Shown one piece after another: positions 14,294 through 22,181 of a DNA stretch of 63,023 nt; position 1 is the first letter of the stretch, and each line of letters begins with the position of its first letter. The translations under genes were made by a program, and so were the position numbers. The notes under the pieces are model-generated. The model ran no database searches, had not been told where the DNA came from, and saw nothing but the letters and a program-made list of their open reading frames with translations. Location of the stretch: assembly GCF_000622005.1 (NCBI RefSeq), contig NZ_JHWV01000015.1, positions 1-63,023 on the forward strand, read 5' to 3'. This DNA is from Anaerovibrio sp. RM50 (GTDB lineage: Bacteria > Bacillota > Negativicutes > Selenomonadales > Selenomonadaceae).

Positions 14294-15123
14294 GTTTTTT
14301 TCACTTCGCTTTCCCCCATTAGCTTTGGCAGCTCCTTCAGCAATTCGTCCTTTTGTGCCAATAGTTTCTCCTCGTCCTTAGGAGAAGCATTTTCCTCGGA
14401 TACCAGCTTTTTCTCCCCCGGGGCCAGCTCAATGGTCCCCACAGGAGTTTTGAAAATAAGAGGTGCTTCCCCGACATTGTATAAATAGACGGAAAAACCA
14501 TCAGTGTCAAAAGAATAAAATTCTATAGCCCCCTGCCCTGGATTTGCAGTTGGAAAATAGCGAATATCTATTTCCGATCTGCCTAGAGATTCGTCATAAA
14601 TCAACACACTATCCATAAACATTCCCAAATGAGGAAAGGGAGTCAGATGTGCAGTATGACCGTCACGGTTATAGGCCCCATCCACAAAATTAAGGTTATT
14701 GTCGTTTTCGTTAAAGGCCAACAGAATTGTATTTGGCTCCTCCGGGGCATGAAGCAGATTTTTATTTGCTTCCCTCGGTGCATTGATATGTGCCCTACAT
14801 TCTGCTTCAACCTTGCCCCGAACAGGCTCCGGCAGCACATCAAATGGGGCCTGTTTTTTTATTTTGCACTCATCAACACTGCAGACATAAATTGAATTTA
14901 ATGTATGGATATGAAGCGAATTGCTTTCTTCCACAAACTCCAATTTTCTGATAACTGATGTGCGCCACTTTGCGCTGCCAGAAGGCTCAGATTTATCCAA
15001 CATACGGCCATGGGCAATATAAAAATAGTCCTCCTGCCCAAGGTATTCCACGCCCTCCAATTCCTCTATAGCATAGACATTGGTTGGATGCCTTGTAATA
15101 TACCAATCAAATAGCTTCTTCAT
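14290..15123 (-). CDS. Hypothetical protein
   Basis: A 277-aa protein. The N-terminal half carries LFDWYITRHPTNVYAIEELE and several predicted strands. The middle reads FNENDNNLNFVDGAYNRDGH, and the end is beta-rich (IEFYSFDTDGFSVYLYNVGE, PVGTIELAPGEKKLV) before a charged helical tail. The beta-rich part may be a jelly-roll-like domain, but no family can be named. Start ATG 15123 directly follows the upstream zinc-motif gene by 12 bases. Confidence 0.62.
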   Translation of the reverse strand: MKKLFDWYITRHPTNVYAIEELEGVEYLGQEDYFYIAHGRMLDKSEPSGSAKWRTSVIRKLEFVEESNSLHIHTLNSIYVCSVDECKIKKQAPFDVLPEPVRGKVEAECRAHINAPREANKNLLHAPEEPNTILLAFNENDNNLNFVDGAYNRDGHTAHLTPFPHLGMFMDSVLIYDESLGRSEIDIRYFPTANPGQGAIEFYSFDTDGFSVYLYNVGEAPLIFKTPVGTIELAPGEKKLVSEENASPKDEEKLLAQKDELLKELPKLMGESEVKKT

Positions 15124-15135
15124 AATAACCCCCGC

Positions 15136-15870
15136 TTATCTTTTCCTTATCATATACGGGTCCCATTCTATAATCTCCTCATAGCACTCATCACAAAATG
15201 GTGATACCCACCGCAGATTATCCCGCATGGTTCCCTCAGCCCCGCACATGACACAAGTATGTTCACTGCGTTCAACGTATTTGCGTTTAATCTGCTTCAA
15301 TTTTTCATGGCGCATACAATCATTGTCATACCAACGAAGTGAGCCGAACTTCTCCTTGATCTGAATGGCCCAATAGCCCTCCAGCAGCTCCTCTTCAATG
15401 AGGAACTGCTTTATTTCCCTGCAGATATCCTCACCAAATGCCTTCTTCCAGCCCTTTGGCATAGGGTCAAGCATTGTATAGCTGTAATCCTCCCCGTCCA
15501 ATATCTCCCCGGTTTCACGGTTTCTTGGTATTAGGAAGGGATATTCCTTCATTAATCGCTTGTTTTCCTTAATGCACTCCGCTGTCTTTTCCTCGGCGCA
15601 TTCCATAATGACATCCTTAAGGTGGCGGATATGGCTCACATGGCTATATGCCACATCCTTTGGAAAGCCGGTCTTGTATATAACCCTTCCCCTTGGCATA
15701 TCCATCTGTAGTGAATTGAAGGAGCCCATTTCCTTATTCCACTGCCTGACGAAAACGCTGACGTGCTGCTCTCCATCATCTGATGTATATATATTGGAGA
15801 AGGTTATTTTTGTGCCGTCGGGAAAAGCTATATATTCGTGTCTCTTGGTAAAGCCTACAAATCCGTCCAT
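15136..15870 (-). CDS. Protein with a C-terminal four-Cys zinc motif
   Basis: A 244-aa protein, the first gene of the array. The C-terminus has CVMCGAEGTMRDNLRWVSPF followed by CDEC, a CxxC-x18-CxxC zinc ribbon. Upstream is EDICREIKQFLIEEELLEGY and FGSLRWYDNDC, found in other unnamed phage-type proteins. AGGAGG lies 7 bases before ATG 15870; the longer frame to 15918 runs into the operator region and is unlikely. A role in RNA or protein binding is only a guess. Confidence 0.7.
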   Translation of the reverse strand: MDGFVGFTKRHEYIAFPDGTKITFSNIYTSDDGEQHVSVFVRQWNKEMGSFNSLQMDMPRGRVIYKTGFPKDVAYSHVSHIRHLKDVIMECAEEKTAECIKENKRLMKEYPFLIPRNRETGEILDGEDYSYTMLDPMPKGWKKAFGEDICREIKQFLIEEELLEGYWAIQIKEKFGSLRWYDNDCMRHEKLKQIKRKYVERSEHTCVMCGAEGTMRDNLRWVSPFCDECYEEIIEWDPYMIRKR

Positions 15871-15934
15871 TATGATTCCTCCTATCGCTGAAAGCCTTTG
15901 TTTATCTAATGATATCAAACCTCTGAGGCCCCAT

Positions 15935-16006
15935 CAATCAACGTATTGACTGTGTTTATGCAGTCAAATTGAGTATTAAAAATAGAAAAAATTTGTGATA
16001 ATACTC
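15935..16006 (-). promoter_or_regulatory. Operator region of the small-gene array
   Basis: CAATCAACGTATTGACTG (15935-15952) closely matches sites at 18049-18066 and 42620-42637. Next to it TTGACTG and CAGTCAA (15946-15967) form an inverted repeat, and GAGTATT/AATACTC (15971-16006) form another, echoing the TACTCA/TGAGTA palindromes before the XRE genes. All lie upstream of the first array gene. Binding by one of the XRE proteins is inferred. Confidence 0.55.
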
Positions 16007-16009
16007 ACT

Positions 16010-16047
16010 AAAAAAAAATGCCCCAGCTTTTTCATTTTGCCAGGGCA
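16010..16047 (-). terminator. Rho-independent terminator of the XRE gene
   Basis: On the minus strand a TGCCC..GGGCA stem closes a loop and is followed by nine T residues, just after the stop of the 16075-17067 gene. Confidence 0.75.
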
Positions 16048-16074
16048 ACAAATCTCATATCCATCTTCACATCG

Positions 16075-17067
16075 TTATAGTATTGGCGGATTACTTCCCA
16101 TACCGATCAGAAACTCTTCCATAGTCTCAGTTGCGCTATATTCCATTCGGAGGTTATTTAAGCCATACGTATAAAACAGACTTCGCATAGTTTCAAACGG
16201 GCCTATCATAATACCCATTTCCTCGTCACTCAGTTCCCAATGCTGTTTCAAATACTGTTCCACCACATAATTTCTTTTCCCCTTATACTTTCTTACTTTA
16301 TTGAGAATGTCTTGTGCCACTTCTCCACTTAAATCATATTCATCAATTTCTCCGCCCCAACTGTGTGCTATGGAGTAAATTGCCTGAAATATGCTCTCAA
16401 GCTTACGGTTAATGGATTTAATTTCTCCCCTGCAAGGGATTCCCGAAAAATATAGTTCAAATATAATATGAACGATTCTTTGCTCCAAGGGCACATCTGA
16501 AACTTTTCGGCATTCAGCTATTTTATTTATAACTGAATAATCATATTTCAGACTATCACATAAAATCCTTGCTTCCATGGTGTACTGTGCCTTTTGGGCT
16601 TTATTAAATATTTTTTCGCGTTGCTTGGCGATTTCTTTGCCCACCTCGTCTTCAATATATTCATGTATCCTGGCTTCCAGATTTTGCTTTAGCTGGCTGT
16701 ACCATTCGCGTGATATCTTCATTATTCCATTGTTAGTTACCAATTTACACAGATTTTCTTCATCAGTATTAAAATCTATTTTATCGTAGTTCCATAAATA
16801 GCTTTGTATTGAATCATGAACCAGGCTCAAATAAGCATCACTCTTTGAATTGGTAAGCAGGCTGTCAACTGTAATGTCCAAGGAATCAGCTATCTTTAAA
16901 AGCATTTCGATATCAGGCTGTCTTTTATTGTTTTCATATTGACTGTATGTAGTATATGGGACATTTAATGCTTTAGCGAAAGCCGCCTGAGTACTATATT
17001 TATTGCTTCTTGCCAATCGAAGGTTGGCTCCCAAATTGTATCTCTTGCCATTGCTGTTTGGTTTCAT
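16075..17067 (-). CDS. XRE-family transcriptional regulator with a large C-terminal domain
   Basis: A 330-aa protein. Residues about 10-70 are a helix-turn-helix of Cro/CI type (LRLARSNKYSTQAAFAKALN, VPYTTYSQYENNKRQPDIEM, LLKIADSLDITVDSLL). The remaining 250 residues resemble those of the 41463-42566 protein (SDAYLSLV..., LCDSLKYDYSVI, VEQYLKQHWELSDEE vs IKIGLYNYWELSEDN), so they are paralogues. GAGGTG lies 7 bases before the ATG. A palindrome (17146-17158) and a GAATCAA motif lie upstream, suggesting autoregulation. The large effector part may sense phage or nucleotide signals; unknown. Confidence 0.82.
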   Translation of the reverse strand: MKPNSNGKRYNLGANLRLARSNKYSTQAAFAKALNVPYTTYSQYENNKRQPDIEMLLKIADSLDITVDSLLTNSKSDAYLSLVHDSIQSYLWNYDKIDFNTDEENLCKLVTNNGIMKISREWYSQLKQNLEARIHEYIEDEVGKEIAKQREKIFNKAQKAQYTMEARILCDSLKYDYSVINKIAECRKVSDVPLEQRIVHIIFELYFSGIPCRGEIKSINRKLESIFQAIYSIAHSWGGEIDEYDLSGEVAQDILNKVRKYKGKRNYVVEQYLKQHWELSDEEMGIMIGPFETMRSLFYTYGLNNLRMEYSATETMEEFLIGMGSNPPIL

Positions 17068-17117
17068 TCTTTATCACCTCCACATCTTGTCTATATCATA
17101 TATCCACAATGCGAGAA

Positions 17118-17158
17118 GAATCAATAAACATTTTGCGCATTTTTAACTCAATATGAGT
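17118..17158 (-). promoter_or_regulatory. Operator upstream of XRE gene 1
   Basis: ACTCAATATGAGT (17146-17158) is a 5-bp-arm palindrome. GAATCAATAAACATTTTG (17118-17135) aligns weakly with the shared CAATCAACGnATTGAnTG element, keeping only its first half. Minus-strand TTGATT and TATGAT with 18 bases between could be the promoter boxes. Confidence 0.45.
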
Positions 17159-17192
17159 ATATTTAATGGCTTGTTTGAATATTTCAGGCAAT

Positions 17193-17214
17193 CAAAAAGG
17201 GGCCTCACGGCCCC
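17193..17214 (-). terminator. Rho-independent terminator
   Basis: GGGGCC-TCAC-GGCCCC hairpin at 17199-17214, followed on the minus strand by TTTTTGAT. It ends the transcript of the 17.9 kb gene and the small frame after it. Confidence 0.75.
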
Positions 17215-17281
17215 GAAAATTTTGGATTAAAACCTCTAAAATCTATACAAAAAGAGGGTTCCCAAGACACCACGCCTATGA

Positions 17282-17434
17282 TCACTTTTTTCCCGGTGCG
17301 GACACTTCATATACTCTGTGTTCTGTCCATTCACGTACAAGAAAAATACTGGCTGCCGCGTCCAACAACATCTTCGCTTCCAAGATCTGCCAATTGTTAC
17401 AGGAGCAATACTCAGGAAGCCCTCTTCTTGCCAA
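17282..17434 (-). CDS. Candidate small protein with TTG start
   Basis: A 50-aa frame read from TTG 17434. GGAGG sits in the last codons of the preceding gene (ACC GTG GAG GTT TAA), about 11 bases upstream. The peptide includes RRGLPEYCSCNNWQILEAKM and SIFLVREWTEHRVYEVSAPG. It fills most of the space between that gene and the terminator at 17193-17214, and its amino-acid make-up is protein-like. No ATG start and no known homologue, so it may be a remnant. Confidence 0.35.
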   Translation of the reverse strand: MARRGLPEYCSCNNWQILEAKMLLDAAASIFLVREWTEHRVYEVSAPGKK

Positions 17435-17440
17435 AATTAA

Positions 17441-17941
17441 TTAAACCTCCACGGTTGTTTCCAGGTCCAGGCGGTCTACCTCCGTTGAAAGCTTTTCAGC
17501 CTCATCGGAAAGCCGTCTTGCCCGTTCTGCATATTTCCCAATATTATAGGTGGTCACATCCACCAGCTCAGTGCAATCTGAACTGAAGGAGCCACGCTCA
17601 CGCATTCTCGGATTCTTGGAGCCCAAAACATTGCAGCATTTAGCCTCCTTGCGGAGCATAATGGTCGTCTCGACCATGGTGGCGATATCCTTGTCATCAC
17701 CGTTGGCGGTGGCACCAACATTGGCCAGACGGATAACTCTCCCCACCTCAATGAGCCGCTCAATGCAGTCATCAATCTTCTTGGTGACCTCATCCACCGT
17801 CACATCGATGAATTCCATGGGATCCTCCCCCGGCATTATTGTCACAACAGCCACGCTATCCCGCTTCTCAACGAGCCTGTCCAGCTCCTTGCCCAGACGT
17901 GCCTTCAATACTCTTGCTTCCTTCAAGGTCATCTTTTCCAT
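17441..17941 (-). CDS. Coiled-coil protein, DIP1984-like
   Basis: A 166-aa protein made largely of long helices: MTLKEARVLKARLGKELDRL at the start, KIDDCIERLIEVGRVIRLAN in the middle, a degenerate TELVDVTTYNIGKYAERARR end. The start and the helix-loop-helix layout resemble small DIP1984-type proteins, but the match is weak. It has the shared operator at 18049-18066 upstream, which ties it to the array regulon. It ends next to a small TTG-start frame. Confidence 0.55.
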   Translation of the reverse strand: MEKMTLKEARVLKARLGKELDRLVEKRDSVAVVTIMPGEDPMEFIDVTVDEVTKKIDDCIERLIEVGRVIRLANVGATANGDDKDIATMVETTIMLRKEAKCCNVLGSKNPRMRERGSFSSDCTELVDVTTYNIGKYAERARRLSDEAEKLSTEVDRLDLETTVEV

Positions 17942-18048
17942 ATTATTACCTCCAGTCTAAATCTGTCAGTCATGTTTCACACATCTGTAATTGTGATGCT
18001 TCCATCTATCCTTTGACTACTATGATAGCACCGAATCAGCCCATACAG

Positions 18049-18066
18049 CAATCAACGAATTGAATG
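18049..18066 (-). promoter_or_regulatory. Shared operator-like motif
   Basis: CAATCAACGAATTGAATG, an imperfect inverted repeat. It differs at one position from the site at 42620-42637 and at two from that at 15935-15952. It lies about 110 bases upstream of the 17941 start. Confidence 0.55.
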
Positions 18067-18259
18067 CAAAAATAATGCTATTTGAAGAACTGCATTTCTT
18101 TTGTGGCTATTATATCAAGCCTTAGGCAATTGTAAAGGAAATGGTGGGCAAATAAAATACCAAGCTACAGTACGTTTGTTTTGTAAAAATCATTGTATAC
18201 TATTTTATGGATAAACAAATAACGGTAACCTGATTCTCTAATTGAAAGGGATGGATTCA

Positions 18260-18919
18260 ATGGATACAAAGGCAATCGGAGAAAACGTGAAATTTTATCG
18301 TAAGCTTCGAAAGTTAACTCAAAAAATGCTTGCTGATAAGGCAAATATGACACAACAAAATGTGGTATTAATCGAAAAAGGGAGTACTATGCCGCCGCCT
18401 GATACATTGGAAGCTCTTTCGGATGCCCTTGATGTACCTTTGCCAGATTTATATTGTGATGGGGAGAGTTATCACATATCCTTTGATTTTACCCCATACT
18501 ATGTGGACCGTATGAGCCATGAAGCCGAAGAGGTCCAAGAGGTTATGAGACGGACTCTTAAGGAATGTAATAATGAAATGACCATTACATTAAAGCTTTC
18601 CCGCAGCGAAATGGATAGCTTCAGGGCATTAAACGGTGAGAAAAGAGATCCCGTAAAATTTTGGTCCTTCATTGATGAATATGGCCTACAATCTGCCTTG
18701 GATACCCCCTCTGACTACGTTTGGTGTTTAAATAAGCTTAAGGAATATAATGGCGACAAAAAACGGGTATCTGGGGCTTGGGCTGATAAAATGATGAAAA
18801 AAACTGGCCTCAACGTTACTGTTGGCTTCCCACATAATGTAAACAGCCCCTGGCTTTGCTCCAAGGATTGGCTGGAATACTTATCTCTAATTGGTTTTAA
18901 TATTATTCTGAGAAAGTAA
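18260..18919 (+). CDS. XRE-family regulator with C-terminal extension
   Basis: A 219-aa protein. Residues 3-62 are a helix-turn-helix (IGENVKFYRKLRKLTQKMLA, QQNVVLIEKGSTMPPPDTLE, LSDALDVPLPDLY). The rest has SHEAEEVQEVMRRTLKECNN and FWSFIDEYGLQSALDTPSDY and is unrelated to the two large XRE proteins of this window. ATG 18260 has AAAGGG 9 bases upstream. It reads away from the minus-strand genes and may control them or the PLD-ATPase pair downstream. Target unknown. Confidence 0.78.
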   Translation: MDTKAIGENVKFYRKLRKLTQKMLADKANMTQQNVVLIEKGSTMPPPDTLEALSDALDVPLPDLYCDGESYHISFDFTPYYVDRMSHEAEEVQEVMRRTLKECNNEMTITLKLSRSEMDSFRALNGEKRDPVKFWSFIDEYGLQSALDTPSDYVWCLNKLKEYNGDKKRVSGAWADKMMKKTGLNVTVGFPHNVNSPWLCSKDWLEYLSLIGFNIILRK

Positions 18920-19017
18920 ATACAATTACAGCTTGTTTGCTCATAATCGCCTCCTGTTATATCTTCATTGTAGATGATGTAGGACATCTCTAAGTTTTTT
19001 GAAGGGAGGCGAACAGA

Positions 19018-19173
19018 ATGGCAAAGGTTTCCGGCAACACTCATACGCAGGCTCAAATGAACCACCATGCAAATCAAAGTAATCCTAACAACGCTACTCA
19101 TACAGCAGCAGCCAACAACCATGCGAACCAGTGCAATCCAAACAATGCCGCACATCACGGTGGCAAGAAGTAA
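19018..19173 (+). CDS. Small Asn/His-rich two-repeat protein
   Basis: A 51-aa protein preceded by GGGAGG at good distance. It contains two copies of a motif: NHHANQSNPNNATH and NNHANQCNPNNAAH, with MAKVSGNTHTQAQ at the start. Short proteins with this NxHANQxNPNN pattern are scattered in Firmicutes as unnamed genes. The regular His and Asn spacing could bind a metal or mimic a surface repeat; no function is established. A hairpin terminator follows at once, so it is a single-gene transcript. Confidence 0.7.
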   Translation: MAKVSGNTHTQAQMNHHANQSNPNNATHTAAANNHANQCNPNNAAHHGGKK

Positions 19174-19201
19174 GATATTTTAAAATTATATAGGTGCAAA
19201 A

Positions 19202-19239
19202 ATACTCCCTGAGCAGTAATGTTCAGGGGGTATTCTGTT
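19202..19239 (+). terminator. Hairpin terminator after the repeat protein gene
   Basis: ATACTCCCTGA pairs with TTCAGGGGGTAT (19202-19233), followed by TCTGTTTT. Confidence 0.65.
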
Positions 19240-19333
19240 TTCCAGGTATATTTTGAGCTCGTTTCTTTAAATTGCTTAGTAACTCTTGCCTTCTCCACCA
19301 CAACAATCACCAGTTTTACTGACTCTTTTTAGT

Positions 19334-19367
19334 TTAGTCCAAAAATGTTGAAATATTTTTAGACTAA
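19334..19367 (+). promoter_or_regulatory. Inverted repeat (operator) before the PLD-ATPase gene
   Basis: TTAGTCCAAAAAT (19334-19346) and ATTTTTAGACTAA (19355-19367) form a 13-bp inverted repeat with one mismatch and an 8-base spacer, some 60 bases before the ATG of the PLD-ATPase gene. The surrounding 250 bases (19174-19425) hold no gene. Confidence 0.55.
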
Positions 19368-19425
19368 TGATATTATTTGTCTATAAATTAAAAATCTTTT
19401 TCAGACGAAGGGGGTAGTATTCATC

Positions 19426-21480
19426 ATGGAACAACTCAATTTATTTGATGTAATTGAAGGCAGCAAAGATAATGAAAATCCTTCAGAAAATGATCTATTG
19501 AAATGTTATCGAACGGAATTTATCCGAACTGAAAAAATGACTTTGGAGGATCTTTTCCACGGCTTCAATCAAATAAGAATTATCACTTTCTCTTATGATT
19601 TGGATTTTATCAATAAAATCATAAAAAATTTTGATTACGCAGAAATTATTCTTGGCGCAAATTTTAATGTTTCAAGAGATGAAAAGTTGAATGATTTGCT
19701 GACAACTGCCTATACAGCTGCTCGTGCAATCCGACGCATTCCTGATCTTACAGAAATGTTTATAAACGGAAATATACGATTTCGCACACCTAATTTAGTC
19801 ATAGACCACCGCAAAATGTACCTCTTAACATCTGATGATGGTACAAGAACAAGAGTTATAAAACCATCAGCAAATCTTAGCACAGCGGCATGGAACAATA
19901 CACAACCCGAAAACTACGAATTTTACGACACCCCCGAGGGCTATGATGAAAATTTAAAAGATTTTGAAACAGCCTGGGATATGTCAGTGGATATTCCGCT
20001 TCATGTTATTGCCTCCAAAAAAGCTGATGATCCAATCGAAGGAAATGCCATTTTGAAGAGTGTAAAAGAGACCGGAAAGGCTATTGTTTTACAAAACGAT
20101 CCAAGCCCTCTTTCAATTAATATCGTCAAATATGTAATGGACTGTGAAAAAATCAAGGAAGAATATAGGGCTTTATTGAAAGGCAATACCCCTAAGGCAA
20201 AAAACGGTAAAATTGAAATCAAACCAAAGTTAGTTGAAAAAATGAAACTAACTCAAAAAAAATCAGAAACGAATGTAACTGTAAACGAATTTGTTGAAAA
20301 ATATCCTGAACTGACTTTTGATTTTGAACAAAAATCTGCATTTCTAAACGGTGAAGCGCTAGATTTGTCTCCATCAGATGAAGATATACGGAAAGATATA
20401 AACGAATTGCTCGGTATTTTTTCAAATTATGACTCATTTACTGGTGATACAGATAAATTAAAAAAAATACACTTTAAGATGTTAAACGCCATCTTTTCAT
20501 CACCTTTTAATGCGCCATTAAGATGTACGGCTGTTACCAAGAGAATCAGTACATCAAGTTTGCCATTGTTTTTATTAATAGCATCTAAGGGAGCAAGCTG
20601 TGGTAAGACTTTCATGATTACAGCAGCTTTAAAAATGATGACCGGCAAATTTGTTAATGTGGCCAAAAAAGAAGATTACTCAAAAAACGCTAAAGAAAAA
20701 ATGGCCGCAATACAGGTGGGAAGTAAAGGCGTACCATTCTTTATAGATGAGATAGACAACAGATATATAGCATCAATAGCAGAAAGCATAAAAAATGATG
20801 ATTCATGCGAAAATAATCAACGTGATACTCAACCAATGATTATTTTTGCCTCTAACAATGTATTGGAACCATCAGAAATACTGCGTAAACGTATGGTATT
20901 TAATCGCGTTGATGGCGGATTGCCTAGCTCTATAGATCAAAGTGCATATAAAAGCAGAGGAAATGCCATCATAAAACGTCTGGGAACTGCATTTTATAGA
21001 AAATATCTAAGTTACATGATAGATGCAGTAACAAATGAATTGGATTTCCTGATGAAAGGGGATTTCCCTGACGACTATTATCCTGAATTGATGGGTATAT
21101 CATCTGACATTATAATCCGAATTTTGGAAGAATATGGATATGATATACCGGATTACGTACAACATTTATCATGGGATAATGACTATAGTGTTAATGCAAA
21201 ATATATCTCAGATGATGTTATCACTGAAATAAAAAAATTGTATAATAATCATAAGTCATTGTTCTCATTTACTGAAGAAACAGTTACAATAAAAATGGGT
21301 GACGATTCTAATAGCAAAAGTAAATGCAACTCCTGGGCAAATTCATTACCAACAGAATTTGAGGCTGAGTACCTTCCTACTAAGGATGGCGTTATTTTTA
21401 CTATTAATCGTAAAGAATTAGAAAAAAGAACGGGAATAAAATTCAAAAAGAAATTATTTAACCTATTTCCGTGGGAGTAA
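19426..21480 (+). CDS. PLD-like domain fused to AAA-type ATPase
   Basis: A 684-aa protein. Residues about 30-185 look like a phospholipase-D-type nuclease domain: FNQIRIITFSYDLDFINKII, then VIDHRKMYLLTSDDG (H-x-K) and VIKPSANLSTAAWNN (S-x-N). Residues about 380-510 look like a P-loop ATPase: ASKGASCGKTFM (Walker A with an atypical spacing), VPFFIDEIDN (Walker B) and MIIFASNNVLEPSEILRKRM (sensor-1 Asn and Arg). The end is a basic EKRTGIKFKKKLFNLFPWE. One H-x-K set suggests dimer action. AAGGGGG precedes the ATG. It is 3 bases from the next gene, in a defence island. I know no described system with this pair. Confidence 0.78.
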   Translation: MEQLNLFDVIEGSKDNENPSENDLLKCYRTEFIRTEKMTLEDLFHGFNQIRIITFSYDLDFINKIIKNFDYAEIILGANFNVSRDEKLNDLLTTAYTAARAIRRIPDLTEMFINGNIRFRTPNLVIDHRKMYLLTSDDGTRTRVIKPSANLSTAAWNNTQPENYEFYDTPEGYDENLKDFETAWDMSVDIPLHVIASKKADDPIEGNAILKSVKETGKAIVLQNDPSPLSINIVKYVMDCEKIKEEYRALLKGNTPKAKNGKIEIKPKLVEKMKLTQKKSETNVTVNEFVEKYPELTFDFEQKSAFLNGEALDLSPSDEDIRKDINELLGIFSNYDSFTGDTDKLKKIHFKMLNAIFSSPFNAPLRCTAVTKRISTSSLPLFLLIASKGASCGKTFMITAALKMMTGKFVNVAKKEDYSKNAKEKMAAIQVGSKGVPFFIDEIDNRYIASIAESIKNDDSCENNQRDTQPMIIFASNNVLEPSEILRKRMVFNRVDGGLPSSIDQSAYKSRGNAIIKRLGTAFYRKYLSYMIDAVTNELDFLMKGDFPDDYYPELMGISSDIIIRILEEYGYDIPDYVQHLSWDNDYSVNAKYISDDVITEIKKLYNNHKSLFSFTEETVTIKMGDDSNSKSKCNSWANSLPTEFEAEYLPTKDGVIFTINRKELEKRTGIKFKKKLFNLFPWE

Positions 21481-21483
21481 GTC

Positions 21484-22065
21484 ATGCAGGCATTTATATA
21501 TGCAAAAAATACCGATAATCTTGATAATTTCTCTGATATGATAAAGGTTTGTAAATCTTTGTGCAACGATTTTCAGCTTATATGCGAAAACAAGCGCAGT
21601 TTCAGGGAATTAGAAAATTTAAAACGCAAACTTAATGGTAACGATATCGTTATCATCAGTTCCCTTGCCGCACTGGGATTAAGTGATGCCCAAAAAGCTA
21701 CTCAGTTGGAATGGTTTATAAATAATGCCAGATTATTGATTATTAAAAGTATCCCTTCCACATATGAGTATAATATCGGACAGCCTATTAACCAGGCTGT
21801 ACTAAAAACAGTTTTGCAATCTGTGCTTGGAAGCTCCAATAATATTGCGGTAATGCCCAAAAAGAACAATTCTGGCAGAAACAGGGTTGCATTTCCTGAT
21901 AACTGGGACGAGCTGTATGCCAAATGGGAAAACAAGGAAATTTCATCGAAACAGTTCCTTGAAGAATCCGGGCTAAAAAAAGCGACTTTCTATAATCTCA
22001 TAACTGAGTACAGGGAATTACAAGAGATTAACAAAAAATATATTACAAAATACGGTATCTCTTAA
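21484..22065 (+). CDS. Serine-recombinase-like protein lacking catalytic residues
   Basis: A 193-aa protein with the resolvase plan: an N-terminal alpha/beta domain (QAFIYAKNTDNLDNFSD, LICENKRSFRELENLKRKLN, NDIVIISSLAALGLSDAQ) and a C-terminal helix-turn-helix (WDELYAKWENKEISSKQFLE, SGLKKATFYNLITEYREL). Where active enzymes have R-V-S near the start and LDRLGRS, this protein has A-K-N and LAALGLS. The nucleophilic Ser and both active-site Arg residues are lost. It is therefore probably a DNA-binding or regulatory partner of the PLD-ATPase gene 3 bases upstream, not a recombinase. Confidence 0.72.
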   Translation: MQAFIYAKNTDNLDNFSDMIKVCKSLCNDFQLICENKRSFRELENLKRKLNGNDIVIISSLAALGLSDAQKATQLEWFINNARLLIIKSIPSTYEYNIGQPINQAVLKTVLQSVLGSSNNIAVMPKKNNSGRNRVAFPDNWDELYAKWENKEISSKQFLEESGLKKATFYNLITEYRELQEINKKYITKYGIS

Positions 22066-22103
22066 TCCGTAAACTTTCTCTCCTTTTCCAAGGTAAATAC
22101 AGA

Positions 22104-22148
22104 GGGGCTGCCCATGATGACTTTTCATCAATGCGGCAGTCCCTTTTT
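22104..22148 (+). terminator. Rho-independent terminator
   Basis: GGGGCTGCC (22104-22112) pairs with GGCAGTCCC (22135-22143), followed by TTTTTAT. It ends the PLD-ATPase pair before the convergent vsr gene. Confidence 0.75.
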
Positions 22149-22181
22149 ATGTTGTTCAATTTGCTATAATTTGGCCAAGAC

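Noticed and set aside
21484-22065. Active site-specific recombinase
   Set aside because: The fold is there, but the Ser nucleophile and both active-site Arg positions are replaced, so recombination activity is not claimed.
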